64,000 nucleotides of DNA from Ixodes scapularis (GCF_016920785.2 NW_024609835.1:27663297-27727296), one strand, 5' to 3'. Shown: positions 32,486 to 45,010, counted from the stretch's first letter. The notes: generated by a model from the letters alone, not told the origin. Program-made: numbers and translations.

Positions 32486-33868
32486 ACCGATTGATTGGAA
32501 AGTAGCTCATGTAATACGAATACACAAGAAAGGACCCAAAAAAGATGTTACAAATTACAGGCCAGTTTCTTTAACATCAGTTTGTTGCAAACTACTTCAG
32601 CACATTTTGTATAGCCAGATAATGCAGCATCTTAGTTACCAAATTTTTGTTTTCATGGATTCACAACATGGATTTAGGAGAGGTTCATCTTGGGTGTCAC
32701 GCATCTAACCGAGCTCTATCAAGATCTTGTCATGTCCGCAGGTAAGGGTGAACAGACTGATTCTGCTTTTATTGATCATAGGAAAGCGTTTGACACAGTG
32801 TCGCAGTCGTTCTTACTTCACAAATTGAATTGTTTGAGCATGGATGTTACCACACTAAAATGGATTCAGTCATACTTTAGTTCGCGTCAGCAATGTGTAA
32901 TTTTAAACGGCGAGGCGTCTCACTTTGTTGAAGTCGCGTCTGGTGTGCCACAGGGTCGGTTCTGGGGCCATCGTTATTCTTAATATTTATCAACGATATT
33001 CATGTTAATCTAACTTCCCAGCTGAGATTATTTGCAGATGATTGCGCTGTGTACACGCGTATAAAGAACGGGGAAGGTTCCGGACAACTGCAGGCTGACC
33101 TAGATCCAATAGAACATTGGTGCGGTGAATGGGGGATGCAACTTAACGTAAAGAAATGTGTCCATGTTAGCTTCACGCGTAAAAAAAATAATTTGACACA
33201 CAGTATTAATTAAGCACTGAGCTAGTAGCAAATGAAAATAAAGTAAAATACCTCGGAGTCATTTTGTCATCCGACTGCACCTGGGACTCGCAGAGTGATG
33301 GTGTCATTATAAGGGCGGGTCGCGCACTGGGCTTTGTCCAAAGAAACCTAAAAAACGCTACTCGAAAAATAAAGTAACTAGCATATTTTGCCTATGTAAG
33401 GCCACTTCTAGATTACGCATGCACTGTGTGGGACCCTTCCAAAAAAAAAAAAATTGCATTGACTACTTGGAAAAAATACAAAATCGTGCCGCTCGCTTCG
33501 TCCTAGTGTAACTAACATAAAACAATCACTAAGATGGGCGTTATTGGATCTTCAGCGAAAAATTTAACGGTTGAAATTTTTATGCAACATTCATCTTGAA
33601 GCTACTGGTATTAATAGCTCATCATACCTCTTAAAACCAAATTATTTTTCCAAACGTAATGATCATGGGCGCAAGATACGCGAATACTGTGCTAGGACGG
33701 AGCTCTGCAAAAATTCGTTTTTTGTGAGGACGGTCAAGGACTGGAACGCTCTACTAGAATGTATAGTTTGTGCTGCAAATTCTGATATGTTCTTTTTGTT
33801 ATTATTCGCCTCCTGCAATAATGCCTTCTAGGCGCTGCAGGAGTTCTCTGAATGATGAATAAAGATTC
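32485..33868 (+). pseudogene. LINE-D: 5'-truncated CR1/jockey-like reverse transcriptase
   Basis: Motifs in order: LPIDWKVAHVIRIHKKGPKK, NYRPVSLTSVCCKLLQHIL, SQHGFRRGS, FIDHRKAFDTVS, WIQSYFSSRQQCVILNGE, ASGVPQGR and LRLFADDCAVYTR (catalytic box, about 33022-33058), then a thumb region and SFFVRTVKDWNALLE near the C-terminus. Several frameshifts separate them. The 5' half (endonuclease) is missing. AATAAA at 33858 marks the 3' end. The element sits inside the gag of the Gypsy element. Confidence 0.85.
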
Positions 33869-34800
33869 AGCCAACATTGTTGAGAGAGAGCCGAATTCCT
33901 GATTCTGTCTAGGACACGGCCCCAACGAGAGCGTCACCGCCTTCGTGGAGGATGTTTTGCGCCTGATCGAGCACTCATGCCAACCATCATGCTACAGAAG
34001 AAAAGAAGCTAAGAATCACACGCCCCTCATGTGAGGCACAACACCTTCGGCAGCCTTGTCCGGAACCGCACGACAACAGTCGCAGGGTTCATATCACCGA
34101 GGCTTCCAACATTAAATGTATACTGCAGGCCCGAGACTGTCAATATCAACAACTCCCCAGCGTGTCGACACTCTAATCGTCTAGCTGCAACTTCGACGCC
34201 AGCCTCCCAGGCATCCGTGACATCATCCATAACGTTGTCAGGGAGGAGGTCGGGAAGCTACTTCCTGCCATCAGTTGCCCGGCTTTTATTTTGACTGCCA
34301 AGATTGTTTCGGAGAAAGTTCGACAGGCATTTCAACTGGAGACTTCTTCGAGCGAAGCGGCATCTGACGAATCGAGGGCGACTTATGCCAGAAAGTCACG
34401 ACGACCGCCACCGGCTACCCGTTGCTACTCAGTGCCAATTCAACGAGACACCCTAACTCCGAAGCATTCCCGACATCAGGAAGAACCAGTATAGTCTGTG
34501 CTGAACAAAGTACACGAAGGAAAACGGAGGTGCTACGAATGGTCGACCGAAAATCAACCGAAAACCACTCTGCTACCATTGCATGACGCCGACCATGTCT
34601 ATTAGAAATGCCCGTACCAATGAATTGGCCTTTAAGGGCTCAAGCCGAACGACCCTCGAGCACGTCTCGACGAGCGTCCGCGTAACATAGAGGATTACCT
34701 TCGGCGGCCTTTCCCCCTGGTGCCGACATTACCCCGAAGCTCCTGATCCCATTCACCAGACAGGAGGTAAGCACGACAAAGCAGGTGAGCGGCAATGCAA
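33869..34800 (+). pseudogene. Gypsy gag, C-terminal fragment with broken zinc knuckle
   Basis: GPNESVTAFVEDVLRL, RDIIHNVVREEVGKLLPAIS and KVRQAFQLETSSS are typical of tick Gypsy gag. A single CCHC zinc knuckle begins LCYHC near 34571 but a frameshift separates it from the HVY and KCPYQ parts. Protease sequence may follow (MTVDLVLV) but is too decayed to call. Confidence 0.7.
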
Positions 34801-35883
34801 TGACAGTTGATTTGGTGTTGGTTGTCGTCCAAAGACAATACCTAATAATTTGCTGACACTAATTCTTTGTGTCCATGCCACGAATCACACAATTTCGAAC
34901 TTTAAGGCAGAATGCCGCTGAGTGACTTGAAGAAATAGAATGGTTGGTTGTTCTCAAAAGTGGACTTCAAGCATCACCAAACTTCACTTTGTCACACGAG
35001 ACTTACACTAGTTGCAGTGGTCGCGGGATGCAGAAAAAACCGCCATTACGAAATGGAAGTGAAATGGCTTGGATAGCAAACAAACATTGTTACCAGCTAT
35101 CAAGTAAACGGTACAGCAAAAGGCACAGCCACGTAAGCAATACATGCCTGAGCTTGCTGCATTGATGCAGAAAACTACCAGGAAAATTTGCGGATTAGAA
35201 GCCAGCTCTGCAGCTTCAGTGCATGAAATGTCAGTGGCCGCACATGACGTATGATTACAAGACGGCATCAGTCGCTCAAATTTGCCACTCGACCAAAGTG
35301 AACACCGACGTGCCAGGAGCGTCATCCAACAACGAAGAGCACAGATACTACGATTGAACACCTAACACAAGACTGTCGCAGAAAGAACTCGTTATGGAAC
35401 CATTTGCAAAGAACCAATAATTATGTAATCAAGTGGAAATAAACATATTTGATACACTAACCAAATAAGCATAATTACGCTTGCCTTTGCGCCTTCAGAG
35501 TCTATAGACTCTATACACAGAATTGTGTTCACCGTACATGCTGGACCTTCTGAGGACACTCGCATCTCTGACCCCTCAATATTAATTAAGGGGACATACC
35601 AGACTGGCAGACTGGTTGCGTTGGGCTGCACTCGTTCCTCTTCTCCTGAACATGTAGCACATCCGAAAACCAACTCCAGTGATGTGAAAATGTTATTTAT
35701 TCATTCATTCCCTCCAGGGGCTTTTCATTGCAGAGGGGATACTTAAAACTACACACGACGATGCCATTAAAGCACACTGCTGTAACTTGTTAATTGCAAA
35801 AACAAACACACCACTGAGCATCTAGTTTAATAGAATGTGTTGATGCATTGTTATATAGCAGGACACTTCCTATACGTATGACA
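34801..35883. other. Decayed sequence after the Gypsy gag
   Basis: No recognisable polymerase or LTR follows the gag. The segment has no supported gene; TTTATTCATTCATTCCC at about 35696 is low-complexity. Confidence 0.4.
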
Positions 35884-36334
35884 CAATAGACCCTTTGGAA
35901 AACCCCATCAAGCAACACAAATGTCACAATTTTTTTTCGGCGTAAAGCACGCGAATGGGCCCCAGTTCACGTCGAACGTTAATGCAGCATTCGAGTCCAA
36001 TAGGCGCTCAGCCGAGTTCACAGTGACAGCGGACTTAACATTCCTGTCGAACAAATGCCCAAAGTATGAAGGCCTTGGGTAATTAGAGTTGTAGCTACTG
36101 TAATTCGTTCCATCACATATTGGCAAGCGGCAAAGGCTAGACCCTCGGTGAGTCAATATGCACGTTGGAGAGAGGCACATGACAACATATCATCAGAGTG
36201 CTCGTCTGCACAGATTTGTCACACACCTTCACTCCGTCTCTCTGATTGGCTCGAGGGTGCTGTGGTGGTTGCCCTTTTCCAAGTTACGGTGAAACTAAGT
36301 ATAGGCAGCCCACACTTTTGAAAAAAGTCTATTG
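35884..36334. mobile_element. Inverted-repeat element of the AATAGAC family, 0.45 kb
   Basis: CAATAGACCCTTTGGAAAA at the left matches the reverse complement of the right end, CAATAGACTTTTTTCAAAA, at 14 or more positions. No coding frame is supported. Confidence 0.5.
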
Positions 36335-37279
36335 AAGAGCCCGAAAGGATGTGTCAAGATTATTCAACAAATCTGCTCTTCGGGCAAGGTATGAACACAA
36401 ATATGAATTATCTTGTCCAGGTAGTTAGAACAAGTAAATAATTGATCGACTAGTACAGTGCACTCTTGATGAAAAATATTATTGCTGCAATAAATCCTAC
36501 GAAAAAGAAAAATGTGCAGTTAATCTATGCGTACACCTAAATGGTTGTTCTTATAACAAGTTGAATAGCTTTGAAGCAGGTGCCTGCAACGATTTATTCA
36601 TCCCCAAACTCAATAAAATGTCATCCTCGCAGCTGAAAATAAGTGTGCGCTTCGCACTCACAAAAAAAAAAAGCAAGAAAAGCGATCGAATGTAGAATTG
36701 TCGATTAGCACAAAAAATATCGCAGGAGCTGCCTCGCTAAATATTGGCTGTGATTATGCAGTTACCTAGGGCTGAAACGAAATCCCATGGGCCGTACGTC
36801 CGACGCATACATTTCGCGTCGATCCTCGGACGTTCCAACGTTCAAACAAAGCTACGAGAATGAGAAAATGGCATGCTATAAGCACTCAAAGTTCTATCGA
36901 TCCTCGAACACATCCGGGACTCCGAGCATGGGTACGGCGATGCGGCTGATGTCGTCTCACAAGCGTTAATATCCAGATGATCAGGAGCGATCTTGCGCAA
37001 AAAGGGTATAAAGTCTCATTCCTTCATGTATTCACATTATACTTGCGTCAGCGAGCACGAAAAAGCCCGAAGTGGTCGGAAAGGAGCTCCACATCACGGC
37101 TACCGCGCACCGAACAAACTCGCATCCGCCAGCTCTGGACGCTGCCATCTTACCGGTGACGTCACGGCTCTTTTGAGGTCACGTGCCGAGTGGTCACCTT
37201 TGCGTACAACATGACGGCAACCGGGGGAGTGCCACTTCCGAACTTCTGGTTTATCACTCTAAGCCCCTCTACCTCGTTG
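36335..37279. other. Intronic sequence without recognised content
   Basis: No gene is supported. TTTATCACTCTAAGCCCCTC at about 37250 recurs as TTTATCGCTCTAAGCCCCTC at 53484, so part of this belongs to a dispersed repeat. Confidence 0.4.
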
Positions 37280-37530
37280 AGGAAAGCAGACGAACTTTAT
37301 GTTGCGGAAGAACCAGGTGCGTTCTAAGTCCCTTCCCGCATGCTTTTTAATGGGCGGAAGGCGAACAAAAAGAGTTTGAAATAAGGACTTAACGCAGAAG
37401 GTTGCATTTCTACAATGCCTCATAATTTGACGAGCCTTACACGAAAAACGCGTTTTTCTGGCCGTCCCGCGTCCTGTTTTTTTGTTTTTGTTTTTTTATC
37501 CGTAACATGGGTCTAAAGTATCGAGCTGCC
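37280..37530 (+). repeat. Dispersed repeat, plus copy (partner at 28840-29690)
   Basis: CAGACGAACTTTATGTTGCG, CTTCCCGCATG, ATAAGGACTTAACGCAGA, TTTGACGAGCCTTAC and AACATGGGTCTAAAGTATC match the partner in inverted orientation 8 kb away. Confidence 0.7.
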
Positions 37531-37739
37531 GATCTTTTTCTGTCGACCCTCCTCTATTCTGCCCCCCTCCCGTTCCTCTACGCGCCGGTAGCCTCCTTTA
37601 TTTTTTTCGCCATTGCGATTTGTTGTTGTTGCGCGTTGGGTGCCTCAATGTCTTTCTGTTTAGGGTGATGCCACCCTTTGTATTACCCGATGCCGACAGC
37701 ACGCGCTCTCAGGGAAACTACAAAGCAATCGCCGAACAC

Positions 37740-37920
37740 AAAATGTCGCCATAGCACAGTCAGTGCCACGAGTGCGTGAAAGGACATCTCCTTCACGCGC
37801 TTCAGAGCAAAAAAGAAAAATGAGCGTTCGGAACAAAATGGCCGAATGTCTTCACCCTAAGCAAAGCGCACATGAAGCACACGAAGGAACCCTAGTTTCG
37901 CAGAGAGGCCACCGCGCGTA
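37740..37920 (+). repeat. Dispersed repeat, inverted partner at about 40800-40950
   Basis: TTCACGCGCTTCAGAGCAAA and GAGCAAAGCGCACATGAA-type blocks match the reverse strand of 40800-40950, where the A tract has expanded to 16. No coding capacity. Confidence 0.6.
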
Positions 37921-38177
37921 TTGTTCGGGTTGGTTGAAGGGTTACCCTAGAAGTAGCTCTGTGTTTAACATATGGGCAACCGTTCGGCGTTGCTCCTCGC
38001 CTTTTTCCTGCGGTTGCGCGCTCAATGGCTCCGTCGTAAATTCAACAGGCTTTCTAGAATAAAGGTGGCTATGCTTTGAGCAACGTTCGCTTTGACAGCA
38101 TGGCTACAGAACGTTGTGCAAGAAGACAGTTTGGTCACTGCGGCTTTGCATAACTGCGGTTGCGGAGCTACCCATAA

Positions 38178-39440
38178 AGGGTAACTCCGGTCAAAAGTTG
38201 AACCAAAATAAATGACCGATTTCGATTTACGAAGACTGAATACGAGCACAGCCAAAATATTACACTAATGGAAAACCGCGATCTATTTTCAAACCATTAT
38301 TAAAAATGCTACCATCAGATTCTCAGCGGGAAATAAGCGGGTTGACTGTTTGTCAAGCGACTTTGTGCCCCGACGTAATGTTCGCACTCAAGAAGGTTAC
38401 TTGTTCGTACTGCCACTTCTACCGCTGTGTTTTTCTGCTGCGTTTTCAGTCGTCCCAGCCGACGGTTTCTGTTTGTTATGTTTCGTTTTAGTGGCCGTAT
38501 TTTGTAAGTGTTCCTCAGCGATCGCATACGAAGATTATTAGGAAGCTTTAGTAGATCGTTTCCAAAAGCCCGCTACCGCTACGGAAGCACGCTTCAGAGC
38601 CTGCATCGAAGTGCCAGCGCGAGCTCCCGCTACAAATTGCGTGACCTGAAGGCACTATGGAGTTTTAGCAGATCGTTTTCAAAGGCCCGCTACCGCTACG
38701 AGCGCGCGCTTTAGAGCATACATCGAAGTGGCAACGCGAGCTCCCGCTACGATTAGCGTGGCCTGAAAACACGATCTACTAAAACTCTCTACTATCTACT
38801 AAAACTCTCTATTGACTCCCTGCACGCTCAAGGGCGTCGGTGCCGAAGGTGGCATTGACTGGCGCGTATAATTCAATGCGTTCCTGCTCAGCGCGAGATT
38901 ACGATTAACTTCCACAACGCTTCTACAACATGAAGTGATCGCCACCATGATTGTAGTTTTTTCTTAGAAGATAGAGGGGGGGGGGGGGCGTGGTTAAAGG
39001 GCTCTTTCTAAACCTGCACTGAGCCTGAGTTCATCATGGCGAACTCGCCCTTTTGTCGGCCCCTTTAAGATTGCGTATTAATATTTGATAATGATGTTTG
39101 CTATTTACGCATAAAATCAGCAAAATGGCCGTAGAATCTTAACTGACCGATCGGAACTGCTCTTTCAACTAGGCTACTCGTACGTGTTGCAGTACCGCGG
39201 TACGAACTGTCTGTCACACGATGGTTAATTATACAGCTGGTCGCAAGAGTTTTTGCCATCATGCTCGAGCCGATAGTTTCAGTTTCCCTTTAAATCTCCG
39301 AAAGAAAACTTTGAGGTAGTATATCTACAAAACTACACGAGGCATCGCGAACAAAGTAATGACACCTCGTAATTCAGGGACGCGCCTTTCACTAAAAACT
39401 GTCGTAACCCTAAAATTGAGAAAATGTACAGGAGTTACCT
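38178..39440. mobile_element. Second TTAA-type DNA element, diverged
   Basis: Ends GGGTAACTCCGGTCAAAA and, reverse-complemented, AGGTAACTCCTGTACA correspond to the ends of the element at 12493-14016. Flanking tetranucleotides are ATAA and CTAA, decayed from TTAA. The inside shares AGCCAAAATATTAC with the first element and has GTAGATCGTTTCCAAAAGCC repeated at about 38550 and 38660. No transposase was found. Confidence 0.6.
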
Positions 39441-39642
39441 CTAAATGGGTACAAAATAAAAACCCAAACTAGTTGCAAAATCTTTTGAAATATATTTAGT
39501 ATGAATAAATATATCCGTAAATGACAATCGCACCCATGTAGTCTGAGCTGATGAGCGCATATTTTGTTCCGAATGCCCGATTCTGGAGAGCGCTTTGAAA
39601 TTGGACAGCGAGGAGCGCAATGCTTCTTAGGATATCCGCAGC
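38970..39642. other. G tract and unassigned sequence
   Basis: A run of G at about 38977-38988 lies inside the second TTAA element; sequence after 39446 has no assigned content. Confidence 0.4.
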
Positions 39643-39771
39643 GCTTATGACGTTGTAGGTTTCATCACAGCCAAGGCTGGCGTGATTATCAGATTATAAG
39701 GGTATTCACCTGGGTTAATTGGTGATACACTGTGAAAATTAAGAAAGCTAAAAAGACAAGGACATCGGCAG

Positions 39772-40240
39772 AAGACACGCCGACGTCCAATTCGCGGAGC
39801 GCGCTCATTGGACGTCGGCGAAAAAAGCGCGCTGTCATCGTCGTGATAGGCCAATTGGTGCGCTCCGTCAACTTTGGCCCCAACTTTGCGTTCGACGAGT
39901 TTAGATGTCCAGGAGCCCTAAACTCGTCAAACACAAAGTTGGAGCCGAAAGTTCGCGGAGTGCGCTGATTGGACGTCCGCGACAAAAGCGCAAAGTCATC
40001 GTCGTGCTTGTCCAATCGGTGCGCTCCGTCAACTTCGGCCCGAACTTTGTGTTTGACGAGTTTAGGGCCCCTGGGTCTCTAAACTCGTCAACCACAAAGT
40101 TGGGGCCGAAGTTCACGGAGCGCGCCGATTGGACAATCATGACGATGACTTCGAGCTTTTGTCGCCAGCGTCCAATCTGCTCGCTCCGCGAACTTTCTAC
40201 TCCAACTTTGTGTTTGACGAGTTCAGGGTCTTTTTAGCGC
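39772..40240. repeat. Alternating inverted repeat, about four half-units
   Basis: CAACTTTGNCCCNAACTTTG followed by TTTGACGAGTTTAGG and then its complement CCTAAACTCGTCAAACACAAAGTT recurs with the blocks GCGCTCCGTCAACTT and TTGGACGTC in alternating orientation, centres near 39910, 40000 and 40075. Each half-unit is about 80-150 bp. Confidence 0.85.
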
Positions 40241-40450
40241 TTTTAATCTTCACAGCGGTTATCAGCTGTGCCCCTTGGTAGCTTCAACGCGTCGCAACTT
40301 CACCTGTTGGACTACTGGAGCTCTGTACAGTCAGTCATATCGGCGGCCTCGGCCTCGGAAATCACCTAGCACCGTGGGTGTGAATGTCCCTTGCGCGATG
40401 ACTGATCATTACTACAGGGTCGGAGATTAGTCGTATGCGGGCGACGAGCA

Positions 40451-40675
40451 ATAGGTGAACGGCGTTTGGCAACTTCCGGTTCCTCAGGAAATTTTGTTTC
40501 ACTGTTGACTAACGATGACAATGAGCTACGAACCTGTGCAAGCATGGTTTTGAAACCTCCAGACTGTGGTTTTCAGAACCGTGCTTAGACAGGCCTCCAG
40601 ATTACCGTTGTCTTTTGTCAACCGCTAAACAAAATTTTCTAAGGAACCGGAAGTAGCCAAACGCCGCTCACCTAT
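40451..40675. mobile_element. MITE with 20-bp inverted ends, 225 bp
   Basis: The left end ATAGGTGAACGGCGTTTGGC and the complement of the right end ATAGGTGAGCGGCGTTTGGC differ at one of 20 positions, and AACTTCCGGTTCCT pairs with its complement just inside. Further partial inverted blocks run to the middle. Confidence 0.85.
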
Positions 40676-41031
40676 TCATCCCCGATAAGGAAGACACCGT
40701 CGCATCACTCACATCGATGCTGGCCAAAGAGTGGTTCGGCCTAGAACCCCACTTGTTTGATCCGTCTGCCTCTCCGCCGTCAGAATCGGCAGGTTTAACG
40801 TGCCTTAGGGTGCCTTCATGCAACGTTGCCTTCATGTGCGCTTTGCTCAGGGTGGTGAAATTTACCAATTTGCTCCAAACGTTTTTTTTTTTTTTTTTGT
40901 TCTGAAGCGCGTGGAAAAACGTCTCCATGTAGGCGCTCTTGGCGTTGACTGTGTAACGGCGGCCTTCTTTTTTGAGATTTCTTTGTATTTTTTATTGTGA
41001 ACGCGTGCCGTTGGCATCGGGTACAACAAAG

Positions 41032-41905
41032 CAGGATGGCGATCAAAATTCAGAATGATTTAAACCGGGGTTTATATAAAATCATGATTTAAATTACACC
41101 AGCTTTACTTATTTAAATCCAACTGAAGACAACGTAGCTAAGCAGACGAGCTGGTTAATATAAAACATTCTGCAACCCGAGACGGAGGTTTACAGGGAGG
41201 AACAAACAGAAGTTTCAATTTGTGTTGTTCTTCCAAAGACTTTTGTGCTCGTCCGTCCTTGTAAACCTTCGTCTCGGGTTGTAGGATGCCCTAAATCAAA
41301 CTGTTCTAGCAAAAAATATCCCGTAACTTTATTTTTATTTATCAGTTATCTATCACGATTCACTTGAGACTTTCTTCCTATCTGCATTTTGTTACATTTA
41401 AATAAAATAATAATCAAGTAAAAATATTACTATCAGGTTGAACCCGAGCCAGAAGCAGTGCTGTTCTGAGCAATCGTAGCGTCGGGTTTTCTTTCTATCT
41501 TCCACTCCATTCGTCAGTTACGGGAAGCAGATCAGAACGCAAAAGCAAAACAAGAACTTGAAAAGTGTACTCCTAATAATGCAATTCAAAACCCGAAAGA
41601 GAAAGCAAAAATTGGTTTTAACTAACTAAATTTTGAAGTTGCTTTCGTTCTAATGTTTTTTTTTTTATTTATATACCTTGAGGACCCGTTTCCGGTTCTT
41701 AAACATGGCGGGTTAACATTAGGATCAGGGATCGGACGAATTCGCCAATTAATCTGCCATGTTTAAAAATGAATCTTGCCGCAAAGAGTCTTTATCGTCA
41801 AGTTACAATGATTTAAGTCGGCTTAATCAGATTTAAATATATTTGATCTGTTTTAGATCAAATAAATCTGGTTTAGTTGATTTTTTAATGATTTTTTTCA
41901 CCCTG
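41032..41905. mobile_element. hAT-type non-autonomous element, 874 bp
   Basis: Ends CAGGATG and CACCCTG fit hAT termini. Flanking octamers CAACAAAG (41024-41031) and CTACAAAG (41906-41913) match at 7 of 8 bases, the hAT target-duplication length. The subterminal AATGATTTAAA and its complement repeat several times. No transposase. A 109-bp inverted-repeat element (41173-41281) is nested in it. Confidence 0.75.
41173..41281. repeat. Inverted-repeat element, 109 bp
   Basis: CAACCCGAGACGGAGGTTTA pairs with TAAACCTTCGTCTCGGGTTG. Nested in the hAT-type element. Confidence 0.85.
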
Positions 41906-41913
41906 CTACAAAG

Positions 41914-42462
41914 GATGTCATTGCCCTAAACATAAGGGCATTAAGTCACCCTAACGTAGCCAACTCTACGTAGGCTTTCTCCGCCAAAGCTTTGCGATTG
42001 CATTCAAGCCCAGGCCGCTTCTACATGTGAACCGTATTTCCGAGGAGTGGCGCTAGTGTCGGTGGACCAACAACGTCATGAAATTTTAAAGAAGCTTCGC
42101 CACCATCTAGCAGGTGCGATCTGGCGATAATTTTATTCGTTTTAAAACTAGCTTTTTGGCGTTTAAGAATAAAGGATAGATGTTTCTCTGCTGCTGATGG
42201 AACGAGGTCTATATTTAAGCAAAGAAATAAGCGCTCAAATTTTGTTTTTGTACCCTTCGACCCGCAGTTAAGTGTGACTGAGGTCATTCGCAACTTTCAT
42301 GGCCTATAAAGGGCCACTACTTCCGATAAAAATGACTGTCCTCTAAATGATCGTCGTAGAACTATAGTACGAGGTTGAGACTGCGACGCGTGAGTAATCC
42401 TTATTTTGTGAAATATGAGCGCCATAAGAGCTTTACCTCATACTTCCACGCCAAAAAGGTTG
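41914..42462. other. Intronic sequence without recognised content
   Basis: No coding frame or RNA gene could be supported. Confidence 0.4.
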
Positions 42463-42975
42463 TGGGGACCACGTGTTCTCAGCATCCCTATCTAGGTCTA
42501 GGTCAGGCACGCCGTGGGTCGTCGCCATGTCGGGCGCATCCCGGATGCGAGGCGAGGCCGTATTCCCTTGCGGACGGCTCTCCCTCGCCCTTCTCGGGTG
42601 ATTTGCCGAAGGCACACCATTCGGGAACTTAACTTGGACGCGTCCGTCTTTCCGGGCAGCTAAACTACATCCGACCACCCCGGGCGCGTCCATTCCCTCA
42701 GGCTATATAAGACGGCCCAAATCCAACGGGAGCGACTCTCGCTAGGGGAGGCTCTGCTCGACGGAGCCTTCGTTTCTTTTTCTGATCGTCCCCCTCCGTG
42801 ATACTGTCAATAGCGGCAGCGCGGACTCCGAATAGTGACAATGTCACAGGAGACAGCGCCGTTTTCTCGGACATTGTTGTCCCTCGGGAGAGCGTGTGGC
42901 ATTATCGTCAAATAAACACGTCATTATTTGGACCAAAGGAACCTTCTGTGTTTCTAAGTGGTACCCCTAAAGCGG
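42463..42975 (+). mobile_element. Candidate solo LTR
   Basis: Begins TGTGGGGACCACGTG, has a clear TATA box GGCTATATAAGACGG at about 42701, a GC-rich upstream part and AAATAAACACG at about 42909 as a possible polyadenylation signal. This layout (U3, TATA, R with AATAAA) is that of a Gypsy-type LTR. No second copy, gag or primer site is seen, so a solo LTR or LTR fragment is the best reading. Confidence 0.5.
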
Positions 42976-42989
42976 CGAAACACACAAGA

Positions 42990-43080
42990 TGTAAGCAAAG
43001 ACCTTTATTCTGAGGCCGATCATCCAGAAGCTAGGGAGCGCAATTCTCACACCGCGGTATCACCATTGCTGAAGGTCGCG
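42990..43080 (-). repeat. Dispersed repeat, copy 2 of three (partial)
   Basis: On the minus strand ATGGTGATACCGCGGTGTGA and AGCTTCTGGATGATCGG match the start of the repeats at 19398 and 57618, including the following AATAAAGGT. Confidence 0.6.
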
Positions 43081-44370
43081 AATACTTAACTGAAGCTAAG
43101 TGTGCCCGTATGTAATTCGAACGACTGGCTCGGATTTCAGGTTCTTCATGGTGTATTGGCGGGGTTCGCTCTTGTGGGACTCGCTCGTCTTGCAGTGTTT
43201 CTTCCGGGCTCGCAGGACAATCCGCCACCTGTGTCCCGTTTTCGGTCAACACGGATGAGGATCCGCCAGGGTGCACACAGAGTAAAGGGCTAAGGAAAAG
43301 TACCCAGCACCTCCACCAGAACATACGATGACAGCCGAACATTGCCTGGACCTTCCCAGAGTAGTAAAGATTCATAGAAGAAGGCACTGGACCAAGCATC
43401 CGTGACATTATAGCAAAACTGACAGAAGAGATTTTAGAAGAGAGTCGATCCTGACCAGTAAAGAAGCTGCATTCCTTGAGCGCATTCTGTCAGAATAAGT
43501 CCACTCCTTTGGGGTTTGGACAACTGCCGTGGACGAACTGAACCGAAATTAATGTGGGACCACTTTTCTGCTAAGCCGTTGTAGACTATTGCCGCGAAGC
43601 GGCGTGAACGGGTGGGTTGTGTAGTTCAACACGCGCCCCAGGGATACACGCGCGATGAATTGTCTATACAGCTTGCAATTTGCGTAACGAGTGTTGATAA
43701 CAAGCTTGTTTCGACGATACGTGCGGCAGACCAGCGGATTTAATACCAACTGCAACGCCTGTGCTCCATGAAAGTGCATGTCTACGCCATAACAACTTAG
43801 GAAGCAGTACAGAATCACCTAGCACAGCATAGGAACTACCAGCCTCCAAGCAGGTCTCCGGTGTGCCGCACAACTAAAGTGAGCCTTCGGTCATTTGAAC
43901 GAAGCGGCACCACGATTGCACACCGCCAAGCACGACTCACGCAATTTTCGTAGCTAAACTGTGTGCCCAAATACATTGCACACTCTTCTCTGCATATCTC
44001 AAAAAATCCCGATGGTCAACGATTATCGCGTTAAAACTTATCCTTGCGATATTCAAATCAATCCAAGGCTCGAGCAACGCAGGGCCGATTGTCTCTATCG
44101 TGGCAACATCCCTGTTGATCATCAGCGAAAGGCACGCCGTTCCACGTTATACCTAAGTGAGCGACCACGCTGAACTCTGAAGTCGCTTTCGACCAGCTTT
44201 ATATAACGGCTCCCGGATCTGAAATCTACTCGCCGAGACCGACAGCGAACGACGCATCCAACAAGTTCCTGCCAATGCACTGTCCCAGCTGGGGTCAACG
44301 TTATTAGAACCAACTCAGTTCTGGAACTCCGCTCCGGAGGGGGGTCCCTTTGCGTGGCGCCTGTCAGAGG
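43081..44370 (-). mobile_element. Gypsy-type 5' region, inverted partial copy
   Basis: Reverse strand of this segment aligns by eye with 30620-31830 throughout, at roughly 75-80% identity. It preserves TTATATAAAGCTGGTCGAAA (TATA box, about 44190) and the leader, and stops at the first codons of gag (KSEPV). Together with 30610-34800 it forms a large inverted pair separated by 11 kb. Confidence 0.7.
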
Positions 44371-44997
44371 GCGCGCGCTCCGCATTAATACTCGCTATCA
44401 TTATCATTGACGGCGCGCTTGCGGCCGTTGCCATAGAGATCGTATGTGGCCGTTGCATCTGGCCTACTGAGCTTGCGGATGTTAGTGGCGCTTTTTCTGA
44501 TAAGAGCAGACGACTTTCAAATTGTTTCTGCTGCAGTTGGTAGTCATCGGCACATCTACTATTACAGTGTATACAAACTTGCCCTGATTGTAGCCATTGG
44601 ATTGTGGCGCCGACGAATTAGGGTTGTTCGAAACGCTTCGCGCTGTCAGCACAGCTAAGGCAGCAGCATTTCACAATAATGCAGAGCGTATGCCAAAACG
44701 GTCGTAGCGCTTTTCATGCTGAAGTTGTAGTTTTTACTGGCGAAAATGCAAAAATAAACCAAAAACTATGCTGAACCTCGAGAGGAGTCGGGAGTCGCAA
44801 GCAGCTGCGGAGCAGTAGTACAGTGTACTAGAATACTTGGGTAGTGTTGGGACCGGAGCGGCTCGGCAACGGCAGCTCGTGAGGGCGCGTGTATTGACAG
44901 TTCGTGGCGGCGCTGTAGTCGAATTATCCGGCTCGCGCAGCCCGCCTTTTTTTTTCTTTTTTTCTTTTTTCTCTTTGAGCGGTGCATGTAGCGAAAG
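44371..44997. other. Flank upstream of LINE-E
   Basis: No gene is supported. A 34-bp block at 44821-44854 is repeated in reverse at 52929-52962. A C/T-rich tract lies at 44946-44974. Confidence 0.5.
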
Positions 44998-44999
44998 CT

Positions 45000-45010
45000 A
45001 GGAGCGCGAG
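45000..45010 (+). repeat. Target site duplication of LINE-E, left
   Basis: AGGAGCGCGAG, identical to 50501-50511; the preceding CT is also shared, giving up to 13 bp. Confidence 0.9.
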
